From positions 56,161-120,160 of the forward strand of contig BEHN01000006.1 of NCBI GenBank assembly GCA_002898535.1: a DNA stretch of 64,000 nucleotides, read 5' to 3'. A program made the position numbers and the translations under genes. This document shows, in pieces, positions 1-7,438 of the stretch (positions are counted from its first letter, which is position 1; every line of letters begins with the position of its first letter). This stretch comes from a bacterium HR11. GTDB taxonomy: Bacteria > Acidobacteriota > HRBIN11. The notes beneath the pieces were generated by a model, which saw nothing but the letters and a program-made list of their open reading frames with translations, ran no database searches and was not told the origin of the DNA.

Positions 1-1
1 G

Positions 2-3000
2 AACCTCCACGGGATGATCGAGTTCTTGGAGGCCTGTGAGCAAGCCGGAATCCGGGGCATTCCGGGCTGTGAGTTTTACGTCGCCCCGGGAGACCGGCGG
101 GAACGAGCGCCCGGAGCCGGCGAAGGCCGGGAGCCGAAGTACTTCCACCTGACCGTCCTGGCCCAAGACGAGACGGGCTGGCGGAATCTGCTCCTTCTCT
201 CTTCGCTGGCCTTCCTGGAGGGTTTCTACCATCGGCCCCGCATCGACAAGGCTTTGCTTCAGGCTCACGCCCGGGGCCTCATCGGCCTCAGCGGATGCCT
301 CCAGGGGGAGATCGCTCAGTGTCTCCTCCAGGGCGGCTCGATGGAAGAGGCCGTCCGTCTTGTGGAGTCGTACCAGTCCATCTTCGGGCGGGACAACTTC
401 TTCCTTGAGATTCAGTTCCACGGCTTAGAGGACGACCTCTACCTGAATGCGCGGCTGTTGGAGCTGGCCCGCCGGACGGGGGTGCCCCTCGTCATCACGA
501 ATGACGCCCACTACATCCGCCGTTCGGACCACGAACTTCAGGAAATTCGTATTCGCATCCAGACGAACACGCCGGTCCCCGAGCCCGTCCCCCTGGGGTT
601 CAAGACGCCGGAGTTCTACCTGAAGAGCCGGCTGGAGATGGCCGAGACCTTTCACCAAATGGTCGAGCAGTACCACGTACCGATGACGCCGGCCGAGATC
701 GAAGGTGCCCTCGACATGACCCTGGCGATCGCCGAGCGCTGTCAGGTCCGTCTGCCGCCCAAGGCTTACAAGCTTCCCCACTTTCCGGTCCCGCCCGGCG
801 AGACGGTCGACACGTACTTTGAGAAGGAGGTCCGCCGCCGCTTCGAGACGGAGCGTCTCCCCTACCTGCGGGAGCAGGCCTCGGCCGGCCAGCTTCGACG
901 GCCTTTGGAACGGTACTTCGAGCGACTGGATTACGAAATCGAAATGATCCGTCGGATGGGCTTTGCGGGGTACTTCCTGATCGTGGCCGACTTCATCGGA
1001 TGGGCCAAGGCCCAGGGCATCCCTGTCGGGCCCGGCCGGGGGTCTGTGGCCGGGAGCCTGGTCGCCTACGCCCTGGGCATCACGGAGATCGACCCCCTGC
1101 AGTACGACTTGCTGTTTGAGCGTTTCCTGAACCCGGACCGCATCACGCTCCCCGACATCGACGTGGACTTCTGCGCCCAGCGGCGAGACCAGGTCATCGC
1201 CTACGTCCGCCAGAAGTACGGCGCCGACAGCGTCGCCCAGATCATCACCTTCCAGACGATGGCCGCTCGAGGGGCCATCCGGGACGTCGGCCGGGTCCTG
1301 CGGATCGACCTCGGCCGGGTCGACCGCATCGCCAAGATGGTCCCGATGGGGCCGGGCGTCACGCTGGCGCGGGTCTTAGAAACCGACCCGGAGCTTCGCC
1401 GACTGGCCGAGCGGGGCGCCCCCGAGGAACAGAAGCTTCTGCGCTACGCCCGGGCCCTCGAGGGGATCGCCAAGAACTCGGGGACCCACGCGGCGGGCAT
1501 CGTCATCGCCCCGGGGCGGCTCCTGGACTACGTGCCGCTTTGCCGCTCCAAGGAAGGCGACGTCGTGACCCAGTTCGACATGAACGGCCTCGAGCGCCTG
1601 GGCCTCCTCAAGATGGACTTCCTGGGCCTCATGAACCTGACGATCATCGACGACTGCCTGCGGCGGATCGAGCGGCGGACGGGCCGGCGGATCGACATCC
1701 ACCGCATCCCCCTGGACGACCCCCAGGTCATGGACCTCTTCTGCGAGGGCCGGACGAACGGGATCTTCCAGTTCGAGAGTAGCGGCATGAAGGACCTCCT
1801 CCGGCGCTTCAAGCCGCGGCGCTTCGAGGACCTCATCGCCCTGAACGCCCTCTTCCGGCCGGGCCCCATGCAGATGCTCGACGACTTCATCGAGCGCCGT
1901 CACGGCCGAAAGCCCATCGAGTACGAACTGCCCGAGCTCGAACCGATCTTGGCCGAGACGTACGGCGTCATCGTGTACCAGGAACAAGCCATGCAGATCG
2001 CCGCCGGGGTCGCCGGCTTCACGATGGCCGAGGCCGACAACATGCGCCGGGCGATGGCCAAGAAGAAAAGGGACGAAATGGACCGCCTCCGGCCCCGCTT
2101 CGTCGAGGGCGCCGTCGCCCGGGGCGTGCCCCGGGAGAAGGCCGAGCGGCTCTTCGAGACCCTCGAGAAGTTCGCCGAATACGCCTTCAACAAGTCCCAC
2201 AGTTGCGCCTACGCCTTGATCGCCTATCAGACGGCCTACCTGAAGGTCTACTACCCTGTCTATTACATGGCGGCCCTCCTGAGCAACCGCATGCACCACC
2301 AGGACGAACTCACGCTGTACCTTCGGGAGTGTCGGGAGATGGGCCTTCGGGTCCTGCCGCCCAGCATCAACGAGAGCGAGGCCGACTTCACGATTATCGA
2401 CGACCGGACGATCCGATTCGGCCTGGCCGGCATCAAGGGCGTCGGGCCGGCCGTCGTCCAGGCCATCCTGGAGGCCCGTCAGCGGGCGGGCCGCTTCGTG
2501 TCCTTCCTCCACTTCGTCGAGTCGGTCGACGCCCGGGCCGTCAACCGTCGGTCCATCGAGGCCCTCATCAAGGCCGGCGCCCTCGACGAGTTCGGCTATA
2601 CGCGGCGGGCCTTGATGGAGGCCCTCGACGGCATCCTCGACCGGGCGGCCCGGCAGGCCATCGTCGGCCGGGCTCGGGCCGTCCCCCTGGCGGGCCTGCC
2701 CGGCCTGCCGGGCGTCGCCACGACCCCCGTCGTGAACCACGACATCCCGTCGAAACCCGAGTGGGACGACGTCCAGAAGCTCCAGTACGAACGGGAGGCC
2801 CTCGGCGTCTACCTGACGGGCCACCCCTGCGAACGCTACGAGGCCGAGCTCGCCCACTACCGCAAGCAGAACGTCGAACAGCTCGACGTCGCCCTCGACG
2901 GAAAGACCGTCCGACTGGCCGGTATCCTGACGTCCGTCGACATCCGGAAGAGCAAGCGGGGCGTTCGCTACGCTATGCTCCGCATGGAAGACCTGACCGG

Positions 3001-3394
3001 CGGCATCGACGTCTGGGTCCCGCCCCAGACGCTGGAGACCCTGGAAGACGTCCTGCGGGAGGACCTACCCGTCGTCCTGGACGGCGTCTTGGAAGCCGAC
3101 GAAGGCACCCGCCGGGTCATGGCCCAAGAGGTCTGGACCCTGGCCCAGGCCCGGGAGCGGCTCGCCCAGCGGCTCCGGATCGCCGTCCGCCTCGTCGGAG
3201 CGCCGCCCTCGGCCCCAGATCGCCTGGCCGCCCTCTTCCAAGAGTACACCGGGACCACGGTCGTCGAGCTGGAACTCCGCAAGCCTGGTAAGTTTACCGC
3301 CGTCGTCCGACTCCCCCATCGTGTCCGGGTCCACGAGGACCTGCTCCGCCAGCTCCGGGACCTCTTCGGCCCCGACAGCGTCCAGGTCGTTTGA
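2..3394 (+). CDS. dnaE: DNA polymerase III alpha subunit (5' end outside window)
   Basis: This is the replicative polymerase subunit that synthesises DNA in the polymerase III holoenzyme. The reading frame is already open at base 2 (N-L-H-G-M-I-E-F), matching the usual TDHxN-hG-hEF stretch of the PHP domain, so roughly 50-60 residues lie upstream of the window. Visible in order are the rest of the PHP domain, the palm with GRGSVAGS and the metal-binding PDIDVDF motif at about residues 379-385 counted from the Met at base 14, the fingers and FNKSHS region, a helix-hairpin-helix stretch (FGLAGIKGVG), and a C-terminal OB fold (VRLAGILTSV...). The visible 1,130 residues plus the missing N terminus match a DnaE1-type protein. 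It is not PolC, because no exonuclease is inserted in the PHP domain. Confidence 0.97.
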   Translation, partial: NLHGMIEFLEACEQAGIRGIPGCEFYVAPGDRRERAPGAGEGREPKYFHLTVLAQDETGWRNLLLLSSLAFLEGFYHRPRIDKALLQAHARGLIGLSGCLQGEIAQCLLQGGSMEEAVRLVESYQSIFGRDNFFLEIQFHGLEDDLYLNARLLELARRTGVPLVITNDAHYIRRSDHELQEIRIRIQTNTPVPEPVPLGFKTPEFYLKSRLEMAETFHQMVEQYHVPMTPAEIEGALDMTLAIAERCQVRLPPKAYKLPHFPVPPGETVDTYFEKEVRRRFETERLPYLREQASAGQLRRPLERYFERLDYEIEMIRRMGFAGYFLIVADFIGWAKAQGIPVGPGRGSVAGSLVAYALGITEIDPLQYDLLFERFLNPDRITLPDIDVDFCAQRRDQVIAYVRQKYGADSVAQIITFQTMAARGAIRDVGRVLRIDLGRVDRIAKMVPMGPGVTLARVLETDPELRRLAERGAPEEQKLLRYARALEGIAKNSGTHAAGIVIAPGRLLDYVPLCRSKEGDVVTQFDMNGLERLGLLKMDFLGLMNLTIIDDCLRRIERRTGRRIDIHRIPLDDPQVMDLFCEGRTNGIFQFESSGMKDLLRRFKPRRFEDLIALNALFRPGPMQMLDDFIERRHGRKPIEYELPELEPILAETYGVIVYQEQAMQIAAGVAGFTMAEADNMRRAMAKKKRDEMDRLRPRFVEGAVARGVPREKAERLFETLEKFAEYAFNKSHSCAYALIAYQTAYLKVYYPVYYMAALLSNRMHHQDELTLYLRECREMGLRVLPPSINESEADFTIIDDRTIRFGLAGIKGVGPAVVQAILEARQRAGRFVSFLHFVESVDARAVNRRSIEALIKAGALDEFGYTRRALMEALDGILDRAARQAIVGRARAVPLAGLPGLPGVATTPVVNHDIPSKPEWDDVQKLQYEREALGVYLTGHPCERYEAELAHYRKQNVEQLDVALDGKTVRLAGILTSVDIRKSKRGVRYAMLRMEDLTGGIDVWVPPQTLETLEDVLREDLPVVLDGVLEADEGTRRVMAQEVWTLAQARERLAQRLRIAVRLVGAPPSAPDRLAALFQEYTGTTVVELELRKPGKFTAVVRLPHRVRVHEDLLRQLRDLFGPDSVQVV

Positions 3395-3551
3395 CCGAAC
3401 GGTTCACCTCGATGAAAGGGGCTGGGGTGGCGGATGGGAGGCCCCTCGGAGATACGGTCTTACAAGCGGCGGGACGGGGCCTGAAAAGAGGCTGTCGCCC
3501 GGGCGGAAGGGTCTGGACCGGCGTCGTCACGACGTCCCGGATAAGCCCGGG

Positions 3552-4106
3552 TCATGAGAATAGCTCGACCAGGGGGACCCGGAATCCCGGTAAGACGTCT
3601 TCTCCGTCGAGGCTCTCCGGCTCTCGCAGGAGACGGGCCGAACCATCCGCTCGATAGACCGTCACCGTCCTGACCTGGGGCGCGACGACCCAGACCAAGC
3701 GGGCACCGGCCTCCAGGTAATCCCGGATCTTCTGTTGAACGTCCAAAGGGTTGTCCGTCGGAGAAAGGACCTCGACGGCCAAGTCGGGCGCACCTCGGAA
3801 AAAGCCTACCGGGACTTGACCTTCCGGCAATCTCGAGCTGGAGACAAACGCTACATCGGGGGCCCGCACCCGGTCGGGGTCCTGGGGGAGATTCAGCACA
3901 AAGCCCACATCTCCTACGAGTACCTCGCCGCCCCCGTGCCGTTCTACGTACTCCGCCAGATAACGGGCCATCTTCAAAGTGACCTTCCCATGAACGCCCC
4001 CGACCGGTGCCATCTCGATGACCTCCCCGTCGACCAGTTCCCGCCGGACGTCCCCTTCGCCCAGTCGCCAAAGGTCCTGCGCCGTGAGGCGAGTCTTAGT
4101 GACCAT
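3552..4106 (-). CDS. Uma2 family (DUF820) endonuclease-like protein
   Basis: 184 residues with the Uma2/DUF820 signature of the PD-(D/E)XK nuclease fold: ELVDGEVIEM near the N terminus, a central APDVAFV, then PDLAVEVLSPTDNPLDVQQKIRDY with the Asp, Glu and Lys of the presumed active site, and GARLVWVVAP. Members occur as many stand-alone copies in cyanobacteria and other groups; their biological role is not settled. It begins at an ATG preceded only by a G-rich stretch. It is convergent with dnaE and separated from it by 157 bp with no recognisable gene. The family assignment is firm, the function is not. Confidence 0.85.
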   Translation of the reverse strand: MVTKTRLTAQDLWRLGEGDVRRELVDGEVIEMAPVGGVHGKVTLKMARYLAEYVERHGGGEVLVGDVGFVLNLPQDPDRVRAPDVAFVSSSRLPEGQVPVGFFRGAPDLAVEVLSPTDNPLDVQQKIRDYLEAGARLVWVVAPQVRTVTVYRADGSARLLREPESLDGEDVLPGFRVPLVELFS

Positions 4107-4253
4107 GATGTGCTACCCCATGGAACGATCTCACCTTCATTATACCCCGGGCCGTCCACGCTCGAGTCCTCGTACGTTTGGGCCTGGGCTATGAATCTCC
4201 CCTTCATGGGAAAGCCGCCGTCCCCGTCCACCAGTCGCCGAACGGCCGGGTCC

Positions 4254-4715
4254 TCACCCCTCCGGGCATTCCAGCTGGAGGACGGTCTCGACGGCGATCG
4301 GCTCGAAGGCGACCGTGCGCCGCTCCGCGTGGTCGTCGGCGAAGATGAACTCGATCTCCGTCCACGGGTGGTCACAGCACTTGGCCGACTCGCCTTCGTC
4401 CCGTAAGGCCTGGACCTGACGGACGAACTCTTCTACGACAGAGGCCCCGACCCGTCGGACGACCTCCCGGCACGGGCATCGGTCCTCAAACCCAGCCCGG
4501 GGTTCACACACGTAGTGGACCCAGTAGTCCCCGTCCGTCGTCCTCACGATGGTCACGTCCTTACGGTACTGAACGCCCATGATAGACTCCCCTTCGACGT
4601 GGACCCGCCCCGACCGAAGGGTCGAGGCCGCCTCCGAACAAGCGAAACCCAGAACCCCCAGGACGCTCCCGACCCAGAGACCCACGCCGATGAGGACCTC
4701 CCAACTCAGCCTCAT
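4254..4715 (-). CDS. small exported Cys-rich protein, function unknown
   Basis: 153 residues. The N terminus (MRLSWEV, then a long hydrophobic run ending GVLGFACSEA) looks like a signal peptide, possibly a lipoprotein one with Cys at the cleavage site. The mature part has paired cysteines (CEPRAGFEDRCPC and KCCDHPW), which would suit disulfides or metal binding outside the cytoplasm. A GGAGGG ribosome-binding site lies a few bases before the ATG, supporting this start. I do not recognise the family. It lies 147 bp upstream of the Uma2-like gene on the same strand, so the two could be co-transcribed. Confidence 0.65.
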   Translation of the reverse strand: MRLSWEVLIGVGLWVGSVLGVLGFACSEAASTLRSGRVHVEGESIMGVQYRKDVTIVRTTDGDYWVHYVCEPRAGFEDRCPCREVVRRVGASVVEEFVRQVQALRDEGESAKCCDHPWTEIEFIFADDHAERRTVAFEPIAVETVLQLECPEG

Positions 4716-4779
4716 GGACGCCCTCCGAACTTTTTCCGCCCCCGCGCCTCCACCTTGGGGCGGCTCGCCCGCCTCTCTC

Positions 4780-4880
4780 CCTGCACGAGGAGGCTCTCTC
4801 CCCGTGGGAGAGGACCCCTCACCCTACCCTCTCCCACAGGGAGAAGGGCTTTGTCAGGGGTTCTTCGTGAGAGGTGAGGG
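4780..4880. repeat. CTCTCCC-type dispersed palindromic repeat
   Basis: Non-coding stretch with nested inverted repeats: CTCTCC/GGAGAG hairpins, and CCCTCACC (4816-4823) answered by GGTGAGGG (4873-4880). A GGCGACC/GGTCGCC hairpin follows directly (4879-4896). Sequences of this type are common dispersed repeats in bacterial genomes. The same CTCTCCCC...GGGGCGAGAG theme occurs inside the muramidase gene near 5385-5415. Confidence 0.7.
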
Positions 4881-4953
4881 CGACCGCCGGGTCGCCTCTC
4901 AGAGTACTGGATATGACTCCAGAGTCGCAAGATGGACGTACGAAGATGTCCCT

Positions 4954-5217
4954 TATTAGAGCCGTTCGGTTCGTGAGAATGGCGTCAGAACAACCTTTCC
5001 CAACGCCCGGGAAGCACGGTTTTTCAAGCATCCGGCAGATGGGCAGGTCGGCAGATAGGCAGATAGAAGCCGGGTGGGCAAGGATCAGCCCCGGGGCTTT
5101 TGGGACCATCTGCCCATCTGCCGAACTGCCTATCTGCCAAAGCTTGAAAACCGTCCTTCCCGAAGGGTCGGAAAAGCCGAATCCATGCGGATTTTCACCA
5201 ACCGAACGGCTCTGTTA
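4954..5217. repeat. TIR element copy A1 (subterminal blocks alpha-beta, 8-nt array core)
   Basis: Outer inverted repeats are degenerate TA..AGAGCCGTTCGGTT on the left and AACCGAACGGCTCTGTTA on the right. Inner repeats are CGGTTTTTCAAGC on the left and GCTTGAAAACCG on the right. The core is a run of 8-nt units (GGCAGATG, GGCAGGTC, GGCAGATA) and its inverted partner (CATCTGCC, TATCTGCC). Near-identical copies lie at 9121-9385 and 26220-26484, and an inverted one at 7095-7359. No open reading frame is credible here. It is most likely a non-autonomous mobile element. Confidence 0.85.
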
Positions 5218-5234
5218 GAGGGCATTCCGACCAC

Positions 5235-6557
5235 TTACGGGGGGTAGAGCCAGAAGGCGCGGCTACGGGACCGCCAGCGGCGGGCTTGGCGGTCGTACCG
5301 GTAGAGTAAGGTCCACAGGAGGGCGAACGGGTCGGCGGACCCGGCTTCGATAGATGGCCGACCGGCCGTCTCCCCACGCCGGCCCTCTCCCCGACGGGGC
5401 GAGAGGACTGAAGAAGTCGGGGCCGTCCTCTGAGCGACGACCAGGCGATCTCCGGACGGCCGGCTCGGGACGTCCGGGAGGACCTCGATGGTTTCTCGGA
5501 TGGCTGACGTCCCGCACAGGAGGTCGAAGGCCAGACGGTCTGAGACAAATTCATATGGCTCGGTCCGCCATCGGAAGGTCTCAGGGTACATCCACCGAAG
5601 CGTGGCGACGACGGCGACGCCCGTCCGGAAGGGCCGAAACCGTCGGACGTCCGTCACATGGACGAAGGCGCCCCCGCAGACCTGACCCGCATACTTATGA
5701 AACTGGGGTCGGAAGGCCGTCGGCTGGAATCGCACGCCCGGCAGGCCGAGGTCATTGAGGGCCTTCGCCAGCTCCAAGGGATGGACCCAGGGCGCCCCGA
5801 ACTGCTCAAAGGGGCGAGTCGTCCCCCGGCCCTCCGAGACGTTCGTCCCCTCGAGCAGACACATCCCGGGATACACGAGGGCCGTCGTCCACTGGGGCAT
5901 GTTGGGGGAAGGGTTCACCCAGCGGCGGCCCGTGTCGGGCCACAAGAACCGGCGCCGCCAGCCCCGAAGCCGCACGACGTGGAGGTCGACCGCCAAGCCC
6001 CGCTCGGTCACATACAGGCGGGCGAACTCGCCGACCGTCAGGCCGTGCCGGACGGGGACGGCATGAGTGCCGACGAACGACCGGTAGGCCGGCTCGAGGA
6101 CGGGACCCTCGACGACCATCCCCCCGAGGGGGTTCGGTCGGTCGAGGACGACGACCCGGCAGTCAGTCCCGGCGACGGCGTCGAGGACGTGGGCGAGCGT
6201 CGAGATGAACGTGTAGTAGCGGCTTCCGACGTCCTGCATGTCGAAGACGACGGCGTCTACGTCCCGAAGCCATGCTTCCGGCGGTCGGAGGCGGCCGACC
6301 TGATACAGGCTGTAGACGGGCCGGCCGACCCAGGGGTCAGGGACGTCGCCGACGGTCTCCATGTCCTGGAAGACGCCCCAGAAGCCGTGTTCGGCGCCCC
6401 AGAGGGCGACGAGCCGCCAGCCGTCTTCGGCCCGGAGATAGTCGAGGGCCATCCGACCGTGACGGTCGACGGCGGCCGGATGGCTGAGGAGGGCCACGCG
6501 GCGGCCCCGGATCAGGGGTTCCCACCGGTCCGGACGTTCCAGGCCGACGAGCAACAT
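5235..6557 (-). CDS. DUF1343 / NamZ-type exo-beta-N-acetylmuramidase-like protein
   Basis: 440 residues of the DUF1343 family, whose characterised member NamZ removes N-acetylmuramic acid from non-reducing ends of peptidoglycan fragments. Family landmarks are clear: LLSHPAAVDRHGR, AEHGFWG, RPVYSLYQ, VFDMQDVGSRYYTFIS, VVLDRPNPLGG, VNPSPNMP and EGTNVSEGRGTTRPFEQFGAPW. No signal peptide is visible. The chosen ATG (6557-6555) starts where family similarity starts; a longer frame would read back through the upstream repeat. The start codon overlaps the TA end of repeat copy A2, so the upstream region is entirely repeat. Near the C terminus a Pro/Arg/Gly-rich stretch (SSVLSPRRGEGRRGETAGR) interrupts the family pattern and looks repeat-derived. 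Confidence 0.88.
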   Translation of the reverse strand: MLLVGLERPDRWEPLIRGRRVALLSHPAAVDRHGRMALDYLRAEDGWRLVALWGAEHGFWGVFQDMETVGDVPDPWVGRPVYSLYQVGRLRPPEAWLRDVDAVVFDMQDVGSRYYTFISTLAHVLDAVAGTDCRVVVLDRPNPLGGMVVEGPVLEPAYRSFVGTHAVPVRHGLTVGEFARLYVTERGLAVDLHVVRLRGWRRRFLWPDTGRRWVNPSPNMPQWTTALVYPGMCLLEGTNVSEGRGTTRPFEQFGAPWVHPLELAKALNDLGLPGVRFQPTAFRPQFHKYAGQVCGGAFVHVTDVRRFRPFRTGVAVVATLRWMYPETFRWRTEPYEFVSDRLAFDLLCGTSAIRETIEVLPDVPSRPSGDRLVVAQRTAPTSSVLSPRRGEGRRGETAGRPSIEAGSADPFALLWTLLYRYDRQARRWRSRSRAFWLYPP

Positions 6558-6785
6558 AACAAAGTCGTTCGGTTCGTGAGAATCCTGATGGATTCGGCTT
6601 TTCCGACCCTTCGAGAAAGACGATTTTTCAAGCATTCGGCCGATGGGCCGTCGGCAGGTCGGCAGTCGGCAAATAGGCAGATGGGCAGGTCGGCAGGATA
6701 GGCCCCCATTCGCCATTCGCCCTTGGTTTCGGGCGGTGGGAAAGGCCGTCTCGATACCATTCTCACGAGCTGAACGGCTATGATA
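6557..6785. repeat. TIR element copy A2 (blocks beta-alpha)
   Basis: Left end TAACAAAGTCGTTCGG, right end degenerate (GCTGAACGGCTATGATA). The left subterminal block is the GGATTCGGCTTTTCCGA type (beta); the right one is the GAGAATGG/CCTTTCCC type (alpha) reversed. The core carries GGCAGGTC-type 8-nt units and a CCATTCG-type 7-nt stretch. The TA at its left edge overlaps the start codon of the DUF1343 gene. Confidence 0.8.
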
Positions 6786-6811
6786 AGGGGAATCCAAGGG
6801 ATGCGGTTCGT

Positions 6812-6840
6812 TCGACACGGTAGCGGGGAGCGCCTATAAT
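6812..6840 (+). promoter_or_regulatory. sigma70-type promoter of tRNA-Ser
   Basis: TCGACA (6812-6817), a 17-base spacer and a perfect TATAAT (6835-6840) lie just upstream of the tRNA at 6857. Transcription would start near 6847 and could continue into the SRP RNA. Confidence 0.7.
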
Positions 6841-6856
6841 TTCAAGCGGACCCGCC

Positions 6857-6948
6857 GGAGAGGTGTCCGAGCGGTCGAAGGAGCACGGCTGGAAACCGTG
6901 TACCCGCCGCAAGGCGGGTCGTGGGTTCAAATCCCACCCTCTCCGCCA
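6857..6948 (+). tRNA. tRNA-Ser(GGA)
   Basis: The acceptor stem GGAGAGG pairs with CCTCTCC, followed by discriminator G and an encoded CCA (6946-6948). The anticodon loop CTGGAAA gives anticodon GGA. A long variable arm (CCCGCCGCAAGGCGGG) and the T arm GTGGGTTCAAATCCCAC identify a class II serine tRNA. Confidence 0.96.
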
Positions 6949-6960
6949 CGGCGTCGGCCC

Positions 6961-7065
6961 GGGGGTATGGGTCCCGTGCGATGGCGGCCCGCGAACCCCG
7001 CCAGGCCCGGAAGGGAGCAACGGTAAGCGGTGTCCGGCATGCGCCGCGGGGGCGCCTGTACCCCC
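6961..7065 (+). ncRNA. ffs: bacterial small SRP RNA (4.5S-like)
   Basis: The RNA scaffold of the signal recognition particle, which binds Ffh. The conserved apical domain is present: CCAGGCCCGGAAGGGAGCA, then CGGTAAGCGGTG. The terminal helix is formed by GGGGGTA (6961-6967) and TACCCCC (7059-7065). The length of about 105 nt fits the short bacterial form without the Alu domain. It lies 12 bp after tRNA-Ser and upstream of dnaX, a neighbourhood seen in many bacteria. Exact ends are estimated from base pairing. Confidence 0.92.
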
Positions 7066-7094
7066 TTGCCGGCGTCGGTGGGTGGGTCCCGGAC

Positions 7095-7359
7095 TAAACA
7101 GAGCCGTTCGGTTGGTGAAAACCCGCATGGATTCGGCTTTTCCGACCCTTCGGGGAGGACGGTTTTCAAGCTTTGGCAGATAGGCAGTTCGGCAGATGGG
7201 CAGATGGTCCCAAAAGCCCTGGGGCTGATCCTTGCCCACCCGGCTTCTATCTGCCTATCTGCCGACCTGCCCATCGGCCGGATGCTTGAAAAACCGTGCT
7301 TCCCGGGGGATGGGAAAGGTTATCCTGACGCCATTCTCACGAACCGAACGGCTCTGTTA
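7095..7359. repeat. TIR element copy A3 (blocks beta-alpha, inverted relative to A1)
   Basis: Near-complete copy in the opposite orientation to A1. Outer repeats are AACAGAGCCGTTCGGTTGG and CGAACCGAACGGCTCTGTT; inner repeats GGTTTTCAAGC and GCTTGAAAAACC. The core again consists of 8-nt GGCAGATA/TATCTGCC arrays. The 80 bp between it and dnaX carry CCATTCG and CCCGTATC-like short repeats. Confidence 0.87.
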
Positions 7360-7438
7360 AGACTGCTTCTACTTACTATTCGCCATTCGCCGTAGAATCT
7401 CGTATCCCGTATCTTGCATCCCCTCAGGAGTTCGGGCC

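Noticed and set aside
1376..2857. Long open frame antisense to dnaE (493 codons)
   Set aside because: High G+C shadow of dnaE: composition follows complementary codons and no family motif is visible. Similar antisense frames opposite dnaX, pabB, polA, the chemoreceptor, radA and the acyl-CoA synthetase were dropped for the same reason.
3395..3420. CCGAACGGTTCACC right after the dnaE stop as another TIR remnant
   Set aside because: Only about nine bases of the outer repeat core match, with no TA edge, subterminal block or partner end.
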